From Cellulomonas sp. URHE0023 (GTDB taxonomy: Bacteria > Actinomycetota > Actinomycetes > Actinomycetales > Cellulomonadaceae): a stretch of DNA of 64,000 bases. The first letter of the stretch is position 1. The number at the start of each line of letters is the position of its first letter. The stretch spans positions 1,302,001-1,366,000 of the forward strand of contig NZ_JIAN01000005.1 in assembly GCF_000688475.1 (NCBI RefSeq). Direction: 5' to 3'. The notes under the pieces were generated by a model. The model was not told the DNA's origin. It did no database searches and saw nothing but the letters and a program-made list of their open reading frames with translations. The translations under genes were made by a program, and so were the position numbers. This document shows positions 33,218 through 41,323 of this stretch, in pieces.

Positions 33218-33445
33218 GCCCACCTCCTTCACCGCTCGTCGCTGCTGACCCGGGCACGCTTGTGCTCGATGGTATCCGGGCCGCGCGCGTCCGGGACCCC
33301 GATGGGGGCGCGTCTCGGCGCGGCCCTCGCGCCCTACGCCCGTTCGGGTGGCGATCGCTACGTCCGCACCCAGGTTTTCGTGGTGTGCCGGCGTGCTCGG
33401 CCGTGTGCGAAGCGCCTGTCTCACCGTGCTAATGTTCTCCGGCGC

Positions 33446-33528
33446 GCGCGAGTGGCGGAACGGCAGACGCGCTGGCTTCAGGTGCCAGTGTCCGAAAGGG
33501 CGTGGGGGTTCAAATCCCCCCTCGCGCA
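33446..33528 (+). tRNA. leuX: tRNA-Leu (anticodon CAG)
   Basis: An 83-base class II tRNA. Acceptor GCGCGAG pairs with CTCGCGC; the anticodon stem CTGGC / GCCAG encloses TTCAGGT with anticodon CAG; the long variable arm TGTCCGAAAGGGCGT and the T-arm GGGGG-TTCAAAT-CCCCC are clear. 3' CCA is not encoded. A TGCTAATGT element at 33427-33435 may be its -10. The first 77-bp repeat begins five bases after its end and probably serves as terminator. Confidence 0.96.
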
Positions 33529-33533
33529 CACAG

Positions 33534-33610
33534 GGGTAGTTCCCGAAAGAACTGCTCACGTAGTACCGAAACTCCCGGTCAGGGTTCTCTGGCCGGGAGT
33601 TTCGTCGTTC
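33534..33610 (+). repeat. 77-bp two-hairpin repeat, copy 1
   Basis: First of three equal-length copies. The 5' part is a small hairpin (AGTTC-CCGAAA-GAACT), the middle CTGCTCACGTAGTACC is single-stranded, and the 3' part is a 12-bp stem CGAAACTCCCGG / CCGGGAGTTTCG, followed by TCGTTC. Copies 2 and 3 differ by about five and seven bases. It sits immediately after the tRNA-Leu gene, where the strong 3' stem can act as terminator. Confidence 0.9.
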
Positions 33611-33833
33611 CCGGGGCCGGGGAGGCGCACCTGACGCCGTCGGCGGACGAGCTGCCGTCGCGGCCTGTGCGCCGGGCAGGTCGGCTGTGGCTGCTGCCAC
33701 GCTTTCGGGCAGGACGACTCAGCCCTCGAGCGGTCGTCCGACCCTCGCGCGTGGATGCGCGTCGCGGCCGATTGGCTGCGGCGGCGTCTCGACCCGCTGC
33801 TACCCTCGCGAACCGGGCGAAAAGGGGGCTTGG

Positions 33834-34178
33834 GTGGACGACGCTGAACGGGCGCGGCGGCTACGTGCGGTCGCCGCACGCCTGCGTGAGCTGGCAGTCA
33901 CGGCGGGTCGCCAGGCCGAGGCCGTCGCGTGCCTGCTCGACAGCGTGACCAAGCTCGACGACGCACACACGTGGTCGGGCGGCTTCGCATGCGAAAGCCA
34001 TGAGGCGTTCGGCACATGGGGCCGGCAGCTGGGCGACTCGGCGGGAGCGCTGCGCGACAAGGCTGGGCGGTGGAAGCACGCCGCCGACGTGATGGAACGG
34101 GAAGCGGCCACGCTGTCGGCTGCGGCGGCGAGGGCCAGCACGATGGCTTCCGCCCAGGGCGCGCGGGTACCGCAGTGA
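33834..34178 (+). CDS. WXG100-like small helical protein, calpain cassette
   Basis: A 114-aa helical protein with WSG at 47-49, in the middle, between two long amphipathic helices (RLRAVAARLRELAVTAGRQAEAVACLL and DSAGALRDKAGRWKHAADVMEREA): the size and plan of WXG100/ESAT-6 type VII secretion partners. GTG 33834 with AAGGGGG upstream and an extended -10-like TGCTACCCT about 25 bases earlier. The stop overlaps the calpain-type gene (GTGA), so the two are made together, as in LXG/WXG effector operons. Assignment is by fold and context. Confidence 0.65.
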   Translation: MDDAERARRLRAVAARLRELAVTAGRQAEAVACLLDSVTKLDDAHTWSGGFACESHEAFGTWGRQLGDSAGALRDKAGRWKHAADVMEREAATLSAAAARASTMASAQGARVPQ

Positions 34179-35572
34179 CCTTCGCCGGGTTCGACCTCGA
34201 CCGCACCGATGCCCTCGCCCGGGCGTTGCGCAGCGCATGCGACCACGCCTCGAGCTTGTCCGGGGCGATCGCTGCCACCTTGGACGAGGCCCACGAGCTG
34301 ATCATGACGGCCGACGGTGGGTCGGCTGCCGACGGGCCCTGGTCCACCAGCTACGACGCACAACGCGTCGGGCTGACCACGGTGATGCGGGACGGGTCGC
34401 TGCGTGCCGATCAGCTCGAGCGCCGCTCGGCCCACCTGCGGGCGTGCGACGAGCTGTACCGCGACGGGTTCTGGGTCGACCAGACCCATGCTTTCGACGA
34501 CGCACCGCCGCCGGACGAGGCGGCCATTCAGCGGGTGCTCCGGGAGCTGCGCGCCGCGAGCGGCGACGACACCGGCTGGAACGGCAACCACGACGACCTA
34601 ACGACCGCCCTCGAGCGCCTGCGAGGGCTGCAGGGCGAGGAGCTGGACGCCGTCCTGATGGGCCTCACCGACGCCGAGTACGCGAAGCTCGACGCGGCCC
34701 TGCGTCGGGGAGACGGTCTGTTCGGCGAGAGCGGTCTGAGCAACGACGAGCTGATCCAGCTGGGGAATGCCATCCTCCCGCGGGCGTCGGCGCCCGCCGT
34801 CCGACGGATGTCGGCGGGCCTTCCCGTTCTCGAGCCCACGTTCAGCGATCTGGAGACGCCAGTGTCGGGCGACTACGCATGGGCGGGATCGGTCGGCACC
34901 GGCGGCGCCTCGCTCCTCGACATCAACCAGGGCGCGGTGGGCGACTGCTGGTTCCTCGCCGGGGTGGGCGCCGAGCTGCGCGCCGACCCGTCCTTCGTCA
35001 GCGATCACCTCAAGGACAACGGGAACGGCACCTGGACGGTCACCCTCTACCGCGACGGCAAGCCGGTCCCCGTCACGGTGGACGGCGCGATCCCCGGTGG
35101 GTCGTCCCCGATGTTCGCGCGCGGCCCGGGCGGCGCGCCCAACTGGGTCTCGATCTACGAGAAGGCCTTCGCCCGGTTCCACGGAAGCTACGGCGAGATC
35201 GAGGGCGGTTTCGGGGACCAGTCGATGGAGGCGATCACCGGCCGCGACGCCGACCGGGACATGGACGGGGTGTTCTCCGACCTTCCGTCGCTCGAGGAGG
35301 TGAAGGAGCACCTGGACGCCGGGCAACCGATCACGGTCGGGACGAAGGACGACGGGTCGATGTGGCCGTGGGGCGACGACGACGACCACCGCATCTTCGA
35401 CAAGCAGCTGGTCAGTCATCACGAGTACATCGTCACGAGCGTCGAGGACACCGCTCAGGGGCTGCGGATCACCGTGCGAAACCCCTGGGGGAACACCGAC
35501 CAGGCGCCGGGGCAGGTCGTCCTCGACGAGGACGAGTATCGCCGATGGTTCTCGGAGGTGTCGATCGGATGA
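34175..35572 (+). CDS. Calpain-family (C2) cysteine peptidase, putative secreted effector
   Basis: A 465-aa protein. The N-terminal 200 residues are helical (FDLDRTDALARALRSACDHASSL...), like a type VII secretion targeting region. From about 240 it is a calpain catalytic domain: Cys258 in INQGAVGDCWFLAGVGAEL, the PVTVDGAIP strand, NWVSIYEKAFARFHG, His416 in VSHHEYIVTSV, and Asn436 in VRNPWGNT, so the full Cys-His-Asn triad is present. Bacterial calpain-like proteins are uncommon and mostly uncharacterised. Position after a WXG100-like gene and before a membrane protein suggests a toxin-like effector with partners (inference). No signal peptide seen. Confidence 0.8.
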   Translation: MTFAGFDLDRTDALARALRSACDHASSLSGAIAATLDEAHELIMTADGGSAADGPWSTSYDAQRVGLTTVMRDGSLRADQLERRSAHLRACDELYRDGFWVDQTHAFDDAPPPDEAAIQRVLRELRAASGDDTGWNGNHDDLTTALERLRGLQGEELDAVLMGLTDAEYAKLDAALRRGDGLFGESGLSNDELIQLGNAILPRASAPAVRRMSAGLPVLEPTFSDLETPVSGDYAWAGSVGTGGASLLDINQGAVGDCWFLAGVGAELRADPSFVSDHLKDNGNGTWTVTLYRDGKPVPVTVDGAIPGGSSPMFARGPGGAPNWVSIYEKAFARFHGSYGEIEGGFGDQSMEAITGRDADRDMDGVFSDLPSLEEVKEHLDAGQPITVGTKDDGSMWPWGDDDDHRIFDKQLVSHHEYIVTSVEDTAQGLRITVRNPWGNTDQAPGQVVLDEDEYRRWFSEVSIG

Positions 35573-36081
35573 GCGTGCCCGTGGACGACGGAGCAGAGCG
35601 GAACGGTCCCGGAGGCTCGCCGACCGGCGTGGCGGACGACCGCGGGAGGCGCCGGGGCAGGCGCCGGGTCGGTGTCGCCGTCGGAGTCGTCGTGGTTGTC
35701 GTGGCGAGCGTTGTCTTGGCCATCGTCCTGCTGGGCGGCGACGATTCCCAGCCAGCTCCTCCCATGACGGACGAGGCCCGGGCGGCGGGCGCCGTCAGGT
35801 TGACCTACCCGAACCGCGCGCTGCCCCCGCCGATCGCGTACTTCCCCTTCGAGGGCCAGGACCGCGTGCAGGTCGAGTTCGATGACGTCGAGTCTGGTGC
35901 TGATGGTCTGCTGGCCTCGTTCGCCGTGCGAACGGAAGGCGACGACGTCTGGCATCCCGTCGAGCTGCCATCCGGGGGCCAGACCGACGTCGACGGTGTT
36001 CGCGTGCGGGTCGTGGCGGTCCACGACGGCGAGCTGCCCAAGGACGACGCGGCTGACGTCGTGCTGGAGCCGCTGCCGTGA
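35569..36081 (+). CDS. Single-pass membrane protein in calpain cassette
   Basis: A 170-aa protein of unknown family. A basic N-terminus (RGRRRGRRR) is followed by one membrane segment (VGVAVGVVVVVVASVVLAIVLL, about 37-58) and an outer domain of some 110 residues rich in Asp and Val (YPNRALPPPIAYFPFEGQDRVQVEF...). It overlaps the calpain gene by ATGA and the next by GTGA. An extracytoplasmic partner or immunity protein for the peptidase is possible, but nothing in the sequence proves it. Confidence 0.65.
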   Translation: MSVPVDDGAERNGPGGSPTGVADDRGRRRGRRRVGVAVGVVVVVVASVVLAIVLLGGDDSQPAPPMTDEARAAGAVRLTYPNRALPPPIAYFPFEGQDRVQVEFDDVESGADGLLASFAVRTEGDDVWHPVELPSGGQTDVDGVRVRVVAVHDGELPKDDAADVVLEPLP

Positions 36082-36395
36082 GCGCGGAGGTGACGACGAT
36101 CGGCCGCGACGCGCAGTACGAGGTCGGCGGGCTGCTGGTCGGCATCGTCGTCGTCAAGCCGCTGGACCCCCAGGATCCCGATGACGCGGTGATGCTGGCG
36201 CTGACCGACCCCGCCCTGGGCGAGAGCGTGCAGGTGATCCTGCGGCCCGGTCGTGCGAGCGAGTGGCTCGGTCGCCGGGTCGAGGTCCTGAGTCTGCAGC
36301 GCGAGCCGGTCAAGGTGGAGCTGTCGGTGGAACCTGCGACTGTGCCCCTGCGCGACGCCGGGGCAGGCGGATCGCAGCCACCCCTCGAGCACTGA
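36078..36395 (+). CDS. Small protein of unknown function ending calpain cassette
   Basis: A 105-aa acidic, probably cytoplasmic beta-rich protein (YEVGGLLVGIVVVKPLDPQDPDDAVMLAL, ESVQVILRPGRASEWLGRRVEVLSL). It starts at GTG 36078, overlapping the membrane-protein gene by four bases. Family not recognised. It is the last gene before repeat copy 2, about 70 bases downstream. A soluble immunity-type inhibitor of the peptidase is one hypothesis. Confidence 0.6.
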   Translation: MSAEVTTIGRDAQYEVGGLLVGIVVVKPLDPQDPDDAVMLALTDPALGESVQVILRPGRASEWLGRRVEVLSLQREPVKVELSVEPATVPLRDAGAGGSQPPLEH

Positions 36396-36465
36396 TCGAC
36401 GTCCGAGCCGCTGACGGGGCGGGCCGGTCGCCACTCGTGAGAGCGGCCAGAGAGAACATCCAAGC

Positions 36466-36542
36466 GGGTAGTTCCCCAAGGAACTGCTCACGTCGTACGG
36501 AAACTCCGGGTCAGGGTTCTCTGGCCGGGAGTTTCGTCGTTC
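36466..36542 (+). repeat. 77-bp two-hairpin repeat, copy 2
   Basis: Same length and order as copy 1, with about five base changes. In the 5' hairpin the loop-side change makes AGTTCC-CCAA-GGAACT, a better stem than in copy 1. It closes the calpain cassette and separates it from the convergent regulator gene at 36655. Confidence 0.9.
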
Positions 36543-36654
36543 GTGGGGTGCTGCGGGGCGAATGGAGGCGATGAGGGAGCGGGTGCGACGGTTCGCTGCG
36601 ACATGCGCGCGGGTTCGTGACCGTCATTGTCCGCGGCTTGGACGCTGCGGCGAC

Positions 36655-37404
36655 CTATCCGCGGTCCGCGCGCAGCACGGGTGCGCCGCCGCCTTCGGGC
36701 GTCGTGGTGAGGATCTCGCGGGCCTGCTCGGCTGCGCGGGCGATGCTCTCTCCGACGAAGTCCATGAAGCGGGCGACGTTCTCGAGACGGACGGCGGCCG
36801 GGGTGCCTGGGCCGAGGACACCGACGCCCTGCCGGGCGGTCGTGGCCAGCTCCGCGTTCGAACGCGCGCTGGCGATCATCGACTGGTACCAGACATCGGC
36901 GTCCGCGACATAGCGCTCACGGCGGCGGTCGTCGCGTTCTCGCACGACGAGGCCCTGGCTCTCGAGGAACGCGATCGACTTCGAGATGGACGCTGGACTG
37001 ACCTGGAGCCGCGCGACGAGCTCGGATGCGGTGAGGCTGCCCGCGTCGGTGGTGTAGAGGCACGTCAGCACCCCAGCCGCGATGCGCGGCACCCCGGAGC
37101 GCATGAGAAGCGTGGTGAACGTCTCCTCGTACGCGCGGACGGCCTCGATGTCGCGTCCGTCTGCCTGTCTGGGCGGCTGCGGACCGTGGGGAGCCGCCGG
37201 CCGGCGACGGTGGGCCCGGTGCTCGGTTGCTCGGTGTGCGAGATCGGCGCGGTAGGCGGCGGGACCGCCGTTGCGCATGACCTCACGCGTGATGGTGGAG
37301 GTCGGGCGGTCCAGGCGCCGGGCGATCTCGGCGTAGGCGAGGTCGTCGGCAAGGCCGAGCGCGATCTGCTGGCGCTCCTGCTGAGTGAGCCTGCCTCCTG
37401 GCAC
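36655..37404 (-). CDS. Two-domain transcription regulator: HTH plus MarR/GbsR-like winged helix
   Basis: A 249-aa regulator. Residues 4-45 (LTQQERQQIALGLADDLAYAEIARRLDRPTSTITREV) are an HTH like that of IS30-type transposases; a basic His/Pro linker follows; residues about 90-180 are a winged helix (VLTCLYTTDAGSLTASELVARLQVSPASISKSIAFLESQGLVVRERDDRRRERY). This combination is common in actinobacterial GbsR/MarR-type repressors. GTG 37404 is chosen for the GGAGGAGG five bases upstream; ATGs at 37419 and 37440 are alternatives. Divergent from the DUF4097-type gene, with repeated operator-like elements between them. Confidence 0.8.
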   Translation of the reverse strand: MPGGRLTQQERQQIALGLADDLAYAEIARRLDRPTSTITREVMRNGGPAAYRADLAHRATEHRAHRRRPAAPHGPQPPRQADGRDIEAVRAYEETFTTLLMRSGVPRIAAGVLTCLYTTDAGSLTASELVARLQVSPASISKSIAFLESQGLVVRERDDRRRERYVADADVWYQSMIASARSNAELATTARQGVGVLGPGTPAAVRLENVARFMDFVGESIARAAEQAREILTTTPEGGGAPVLRADRG

Positions 37405-37456
37405 CGCGACCTCCTCCATCCACGACGAGAGAGCGACCATAGCGTTCGCCCGCGTC

Positions 37457-37511
37457 CATTGCAACGCACCGAGAGCCATCCTGTTGCATTGAAAAGCACG
37501 CCGTTGCAACG
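37457..37511. promoter_or_regulatory. Three TTGCAA-type operator elements
   Basis: CATTGCAACG (37457-37466), TGTTGCATTG (37482-37491) and the perfect palindrome CGTTGCAACG (37502-37511) lie just upstream of the regulator gene. Nearer the DUF4097 gene is another inverted repeat, AACGC-N6-GCGTT (37575-37590). These are the likely binding sites of the divergent regulator (inference). Confidence 0.55.
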
Positions 37512-37638
37512 ATTTACGCACCGTGACCAGCGTTTACGTACCACCAACGCACATTGGCTGTTGCCCGAAGTGCGAACGCAACGTAGCGTTTCGAATGTCA
37601 GAAACACACCGGACCACCGACCACAGGAGTTGAGCACG

Positions 37639-38304
37639 ATGCAGAACTTCGACACCCCCACCCCCGTCTTCGCCGTCCTCGACATTCCGGCAGGACGCGT
37701 CCAGCTCATCGCCGCCGACCGCACCGACACCGTCGTGGAGGTCCGGCCCGCGGACGCCACCAAGGGGCGTGACGTCACGGTTGCGGAGCAGACCACGATC
37801 GACTTCCGCAACGGCGTCCTGTCGGTCGAGGCGGAGGCGAAGAACCACGTCCTCGGCAGCGCAGGGTCGATCGAGGTGACGGTCCAGCTGCCTGCCGGCT
37901 CACGCGTCGAGGTGAAGGCCGCGAGCGTCGAGCTGCGCGGCGTGGGCCGGTTCGGCGAGGTCGCCGTCGAGGGAGCACAGGGCGACATCAAGGTCGACGA
38001 GGCCGCGAGCGTGCGAGTGCGCACGCACGCCGGTGACGTCTCGGTCGGCCGCCTGACCGGGCCCGCCGAGATCACGACCGACAAGGGCAACATCCTCATC
38101 GCCGAGGCGGTCCGCGGCACGGTCGTCCTGAGCACGCAGGCCGGCGACGTCTCGGTCGCGGCCGCAGCCGGATCCTCGGCCTTCCTGGACGCCGGCACCA
38201 CGCTCGGCCGGATCCACAACGCACTCGTGAGCACCACGGCCGTCCCCGAGCTCAACATCCGCGCGACCACCGCGTACGGCGACATCACCGCACGCAGCCT
38301 GTGA
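37639..38304 (+). CDS. DUF4097-type beta-strand-repeat protein
   Basis: A 221-aa protein of repeated short beta strands (GDIKVDEAASVRVRTHAGDVSVGRLTGPAEITTDKGNILIAEAVRGTVVLSTQAGDVSV), the pattern of DUF4097/adhesin-like parallel beta structures. No signal peptide. Such proteins are often encoded next to stress-responsive regulators. Start at ATG 37639, AGGAG ten bases upstream. It is controlled, most likely, by the divergent regulator at 36655-37404. Molecular function not known. It lies between repeat copies 2 and 3. Confidence 0.78.
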   Translation: MQNFDTPTPVFAVLDIPAGRVQLIAADRTDTVVEVRPADATKGRDVTVAEQTTIDFRNGVLSVEAEAKNHVLGSAGSIEVTVQLPAGSRVEVKAASVELRGVGRFGEVAVEGAQGDIKVDEAASVRVRTHAGDVSVGRLTGPAEITTDKGNILIAEAVRGTVVLSTQAGDVSVAAAAGSSAFLDAGTTLGRIHNALVSTTAVPELNIRATTAYGDITARSL

Positions 38305-38335
38305 GGCGATCGTGAGGGCAGGACCCGGCGCAGAT

Positions 38336-38412
38336 GGGTTGTTCCCGGAGGACCTGCTCACGTAGTACCGAAACTCCCGGTCAGGGCTATCTGGCCGGGA
38401 GCTTCGTCGTTC
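38336..38412 (+). repeat. 77-bp two-hairpin repeat, copy 3
   Basis: Same length and plan as copies 1 and 2, about seven changes from copy 1, including TTCTCT to CTATCT in the loop of the 3' stem, so that stem stays intact. It follows the DUF4097-type gene by 31 bases. Confidence 0.9.
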
Positions 38413-38623
38413 ATGGTGTCGCTCGTGGGCGGGTCGACGACGGCATGGCGGGGCCGCTTCCGCAGCCGACCGAGCGTGCGTCCAATGCTAATCTCGGGCC
38501 CCCGGCCGCAAGGCGGTGACCCGTCCGACGGCGGGCGCACCCCGGGCCGACCAGCTGGTGGGCTCCGCGAGCACGCGACGGCACCGTCCCGATGCGGACC
38601 TGAACCGACCCACAGGAGAAGTT
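38413..38623. other. Leader/promoter region of the second effector cassette
   Basis: No gene recognised. TGCTAATCT at 38486-38494 resembles the TGCTAATGT element before the tRNA-Leu gene and may be an extended -10. CCGGCCGCAAGGCGG-like GC-rich stems follow before the TTG start at 38624. Confidence 0.4.
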
Positions 38624-38890
38624 TTGACCGAGCCACGACTGCCCGTCCTGCCGCGGATTGGCTTCGCGTTGCTGACCATCATCTTCCTGCTGACGCTGGC
38701 CGTGTTCGTGCTGCTGTTCTTCGTGGCGTCGGACGAACGCTGGAACTTCCTGGTGCCGATCGCGGGCATGCTGTTCGGGCTCAGCTGGGTGCGGGGCGCC
38801 CGCCGCAAGTGGATCGACCGGCGCCGAACGGCGGACGCCGTCCCGGCTGGCCCGGACGGCTCGACGCCCCTGTCTGCACCGGAGGCGTGA
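38624..38890 (+). CDS. Small two-segment membrane protein, second effector cassette
   Basis: An 88-aa protein with two hydrophobic segments (IGFALLTIIFLLTLAVFVLLFFV and LVPIAGMLFGLSWV) and a basic Pro-rich cytoplasmic tail. Start chosen at TTG 38624, which has AGGAG five bases upstream; upstream in-frame codons show no membrane-protein character. One-base overlap with the next gene. Function unknown. Confidence 0.7.
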   Translation: MTEPRLPVLPRIGFALLTIIFLLTLAVFVLLFFVASDERWNFLVPIAGMLFGLSWVRGARRKWIDRRRTADAVPAGPDGSTPLSAPEA

Positions 38891-39732
38891 TGAGCGCGGT
38901 CGGCGCTGCGCTCGACGAGGCTCGAGGACGTCTGCGCCTCACGGCGTACCAGCTCGACGCGCTGGCGCTCGCGGTCCGGTCGGCGCCGACGGAGACCCCG
39001 GAGCAGGAGCGGGCGGTCGGCGAGCTCCGGACCGCGGGCATCCTCGACGACGAGAACCGCGTGCACCCCCTGGCGGCGCAGTTCGCGCTGGCGATGACGA
39101 CGCCGCTGATCCGCGTGCTCGTCGAGACCAGTGGTCCGCAGGGCACGAGCGCCGCGCACATGACGGTGGCCGGCGAGGACGTCTGGTACGGCGAGCCCTG
39201 GCCGGGCACGGGCCCGGACGACGCGGTGACCTACCAGCACTCCGAGCTGCCCACGATCATCTGGGACCTGGGCCGGCTGGCCGGCCTGCACCGCAGCAAG
39301 GTGCCATCGGGCGCCACCGCGCTGTCCGCGCCGCTCGGACTGGTCGACATCGTGCTGGAGCTGGCGTCGCTCGGGCCCCAGGAGTGGGACGCTGCACGCA
39401 CGGTGGCTCTGGCCACCACCCACGACCGGTGGCCCGACCTCGACGACGACACCCGAAACCGGTGGCTGGCTCTGGTGGCGACGCTGCGCAGCTGGTGGCG
39501 CGTCACCGTGAGCTGGGGCGACGAGGGAGCGGGCACCGGGCGCTGGCTGTCGGTGCTGGACTGCGGCACGGAGGGCTACTGGCGTTGGGACGAGCCGGTC
39601 GACTCCGCCGACGACGGCGGCCCCTCGGTCACGCTGCACCCGGTCAGCGGCGGCCAGCTCTGGGAGTCCCTGCAGGGTCTTCTGCCGACGTCGGCAGAGC
39701 TTCGGGTCGCGGTCGAGAGCGGACAGAGCTGA
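38890..39732 (+). CDS. EspG-like (ESX chaperone-fold) protein, tentative
   Basis: A 280-aa soluble protein. It begins LRLTAYQLDALALAVRS, then AGILDDENRVHPLAAQFALAMTTPLIRVLVETSG, a pattern resembling EspG-type type VII secretion chaperones: helix, 'L..aGi.d...vhP.la..l..m..P', then strands. The second half repeats a similar order (LGLVDIVLELASLG..., SWWRVTVSWGD), matching the two-fold symmetry of EspG. Recognition is by eye and not firm. The WXG100-like gene one base downstream and the large effector after it are the expected clients. Confidence 0.5.
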   Translation: MSAVGAALDEARGRLRLTAYQLDALALAVRSAPTETPEQERAVGELRTAGILDDENRVHPLAAQFALAMTTPLIRVLVETSGPQGTSAAHMTVAGEDVWYGEPWPGTGPDDAVTYQHSELPTIIWDLGRLAGLHRSKVPSGATALSAPLGLVDIVLELASLGPQEWDAARTVALATTHDRWPDLDDDTRNRWLALVATLRSWWRVTVSWGDEGAGTGRWLSVLDCGTEGYWRWDEPVDSADDGGPSVTLHPVSGGQLWESLQGLLPTSAELRVAVESGQS

Positions 39733-39733
39733 G

Positions 39734-40018
39734 ATGCGCGACTACGACGGGGGCTTCGACCCGGGAGCGACCGACGCTCGTCGTGCTGCGAAGCTGCGGG
39801 CCCTGGCGGACCGGGTGGAGACCGCCCTCGACGACACCCTGCGCGTAGCCCGCTCCGAGCAGTGGGCGTGCGCGAACGCCGACGACGTCCGCGGGCGGCT
39901 GACCAGCTATCAGGGCACGGCCCGGGCGGCGGCGCGGAACCTGCGCGAGGAGGCACTGAGCGCCGACAACGACGCACGGCGCAAGCGCACCGCTGCCGCG
40001 GCTGTGGGAGCTCACTGA
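39734..40018 (+). CDS. WXG100-like small helical protein, second cassette
   Basis: A 94-aa helical protein; the turn between its two helices reads QWACANADDVRGRL with Trp44-Ala-Cys46 where WXG stands in classical members. Charged helices (RRAAKLRALADRVETALDDTLRVARS and ARAAARNLREEALSADNDARRK) flank it. ATG 39734 follows the previous stop by one base and the stop overlaps the next ATG (TGATG). Likely co-secretion partner or chaperone of the following effector. Confidence 0.65.
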   Translation: MRDYDGGFDPGATDARRAAKLRALADRVETALDDTLRVARSEQWACANADDVRGRLTSYQGTARAAARNLREEALSADNDARRKRTAAAAVGAH

Positions 40019-41322
40019 TGGCGGTCAAGATCGACCCGGCGGTGCTCGATGCCGTGGCCACCTCCGCCACGGTGATGTCCGACGAGCTGTCGCAGATGCT
40101 GACCGAGGCGCGACACCTCGATGCTGGGTGGGCCGTGAGCGGCCTGACCGAGGTCCCGTCCTGGGCCGAGGACACCACGGTGGACCTGCGTGCCCGGATT
40201 GGCATCGTCCGCACGATGGACGAGCAGTCAGTCAACGGCCTGGGGGCCGGCTGGTCCGAGATCGCCGGCGGCCGCAGTCCTGTCGCCGCGACGATGTCCC
40301 AGCTCGACGCGCTCCGGACGCAGCCCGACACGAACGCGACGTGGCTGCGCCGCCCGAACGAGACGCTGGACGACTGGGTCACCCGGCTCCGGGGCCTGGC
40401 GATCGACAAGCTGCCCTACCTCGACGGGGCGGGCCAGCCGATCGCGGAGGCCTACAGCTGGTACAGCGACTACGTCAGGATTCTCTACTCCGGTGGCATG
40501 AGTGCCCTCGCCGTGACGAACGTCGCCAAGGTCTCGATCACCCGGTCGGTGATCGTCCCCTTCATGGAACGCCAGACCATGTCCCCGGACTGGATCGCGA
40601 AAGCGATCGAACGCTTCGGCACCTACCGAGCGCCGGGCACCACAGCGCAGTCCCTCCTGATGCGGTTGGTCCCGCTGGAGCGGATCGAGTCTCTGCCGCC
40701 GTCCGTCCTTCAGTGGGCCGAGACCAATGCCACTCGGACGCTGCTCCCGGCGATCGAGGCCGGGCTCCCGAGCACCGGCGCCAAGGTGTACACCGGCATC
40801 TTCGGTGAGGCGCAGTACACCTTCCGGGCGCTCAACGCCGCGGGCGAGCAGGTCACCGTCGCACGAGGCGCCTCGAACCTGCTCTCGATCGCCCTGGACG
40901 CCGAGGCGGGCACCGTGCTCCGCACGGTGGGCGGGGCGGCGGGATTCCTGCGGGGGGCCGGCGTGGTCGGCAGTGCGGTCTCGGTGGGGTGGGACGTCGC
41001 CGAGGTGGCGTCCCAGGGCAACCCGGTCGAGGCGTTCAAGCGCGACGGGGCCGGATACGTCGCCGACATCGCCAAGACCGGGCTCGACATCAGCCTCACC
41101 GCCGCCATGATCGCCCCGAGCCCCATCACCTGGGGGGCGGTGGCCGTCACCGGGGCCGTCTACGCCGGCGCCGAGCTGGTGGACCACTGGGACGACGTGA
41201 CCGCCGCGACGAAGAAGGTCGCGCGCTGGGAAGCCGAACACATCGCCGCCGCCGCCCATGTCGCGGGCGATGTGGTCGATGCCGTGGCGGACAGCAAGAT
41301 CAACCCGATGAACTGGTTCTGA
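40018..41322 (+). CDS. Type VII secretion-like effector with Ala/Gly-rich membrane-interacting region
   Basis: A 434-aa protein of unknown family. The N-terminus (IDPAVLDAVATSATVMSDELSQMLTEA) resembles the helical start of WXG/LXG-type type VII substrates. The middle (about 60-280) is mixed, with conserved-looking WSEIAGGRSP and LRGLAIDKLPYLDGAGQP. Residues about 300-385 are glycine/alanine-rich (TVGGAAGFLRGAGVVGSAVSVGWDVAEVASQ, SPITWGAVAVTGAVYAGAEL), as in proteins that insert into membranes. The C-terminus ends VADSKINPMNWF. One base after its stop begins a duplicated partner gene; a degenerate copy of its 3' end survives at 42093-42152. Effector role is inferred. Confidence 0.6.
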   Translation: MAVKIDPAVLDAVATSATVMSDELSQMLTEARHLDAGWAVSGLTEVPSWAEDTTVDLRARIGIVRTMDEQSVNGLGAGWSEIAGGRSPVAATMSQLDALRTQPDTNATWLRRPNETLDDWVTRLRGLAIDKLPYLDGAGQPIAEAYSWYSDYVRILYSGGMSALAVTNVAKVSITRSVIVPFMERQTMSPDWIAKAIERFGTYRAPGTTAQSLLMRLVPLERIESLPPSVLQWAETNATRTLLPAIEAGLPSTGAKVYTGIFGEAQYTFRALNAAGEQVTVARGASNLLSIALDAEAGTVLRTVGGAAGFLRGAGVVGSAVSVGWDVAEVASQGNPVEAFKRDGAGYVADIAKTGLDISLTAAMIAPSPITWGAVAVTGAVYAGAELVDHWDDVTAATKKVARWEAEHIAAAAHVAGDVVDAVADSKINPMNWF

Positions 41323-41323
41323 C

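Noticed and set aside
33534..33610. Repeat copy 1 as an attL/attR of an element integrated in tRNA-Leu
   Set aside because: The repeats do not include the tRNA 3' end, no integrase is present, and no partial tRNA copy is seen at copies 2 or 3.
32507..33700. fhaA extended upstream to 33700
   Set aside because: It would cross the tRNA-Leu gene antisense; GTG 33217 has a perfect ribosome site and the DUF3662 start.
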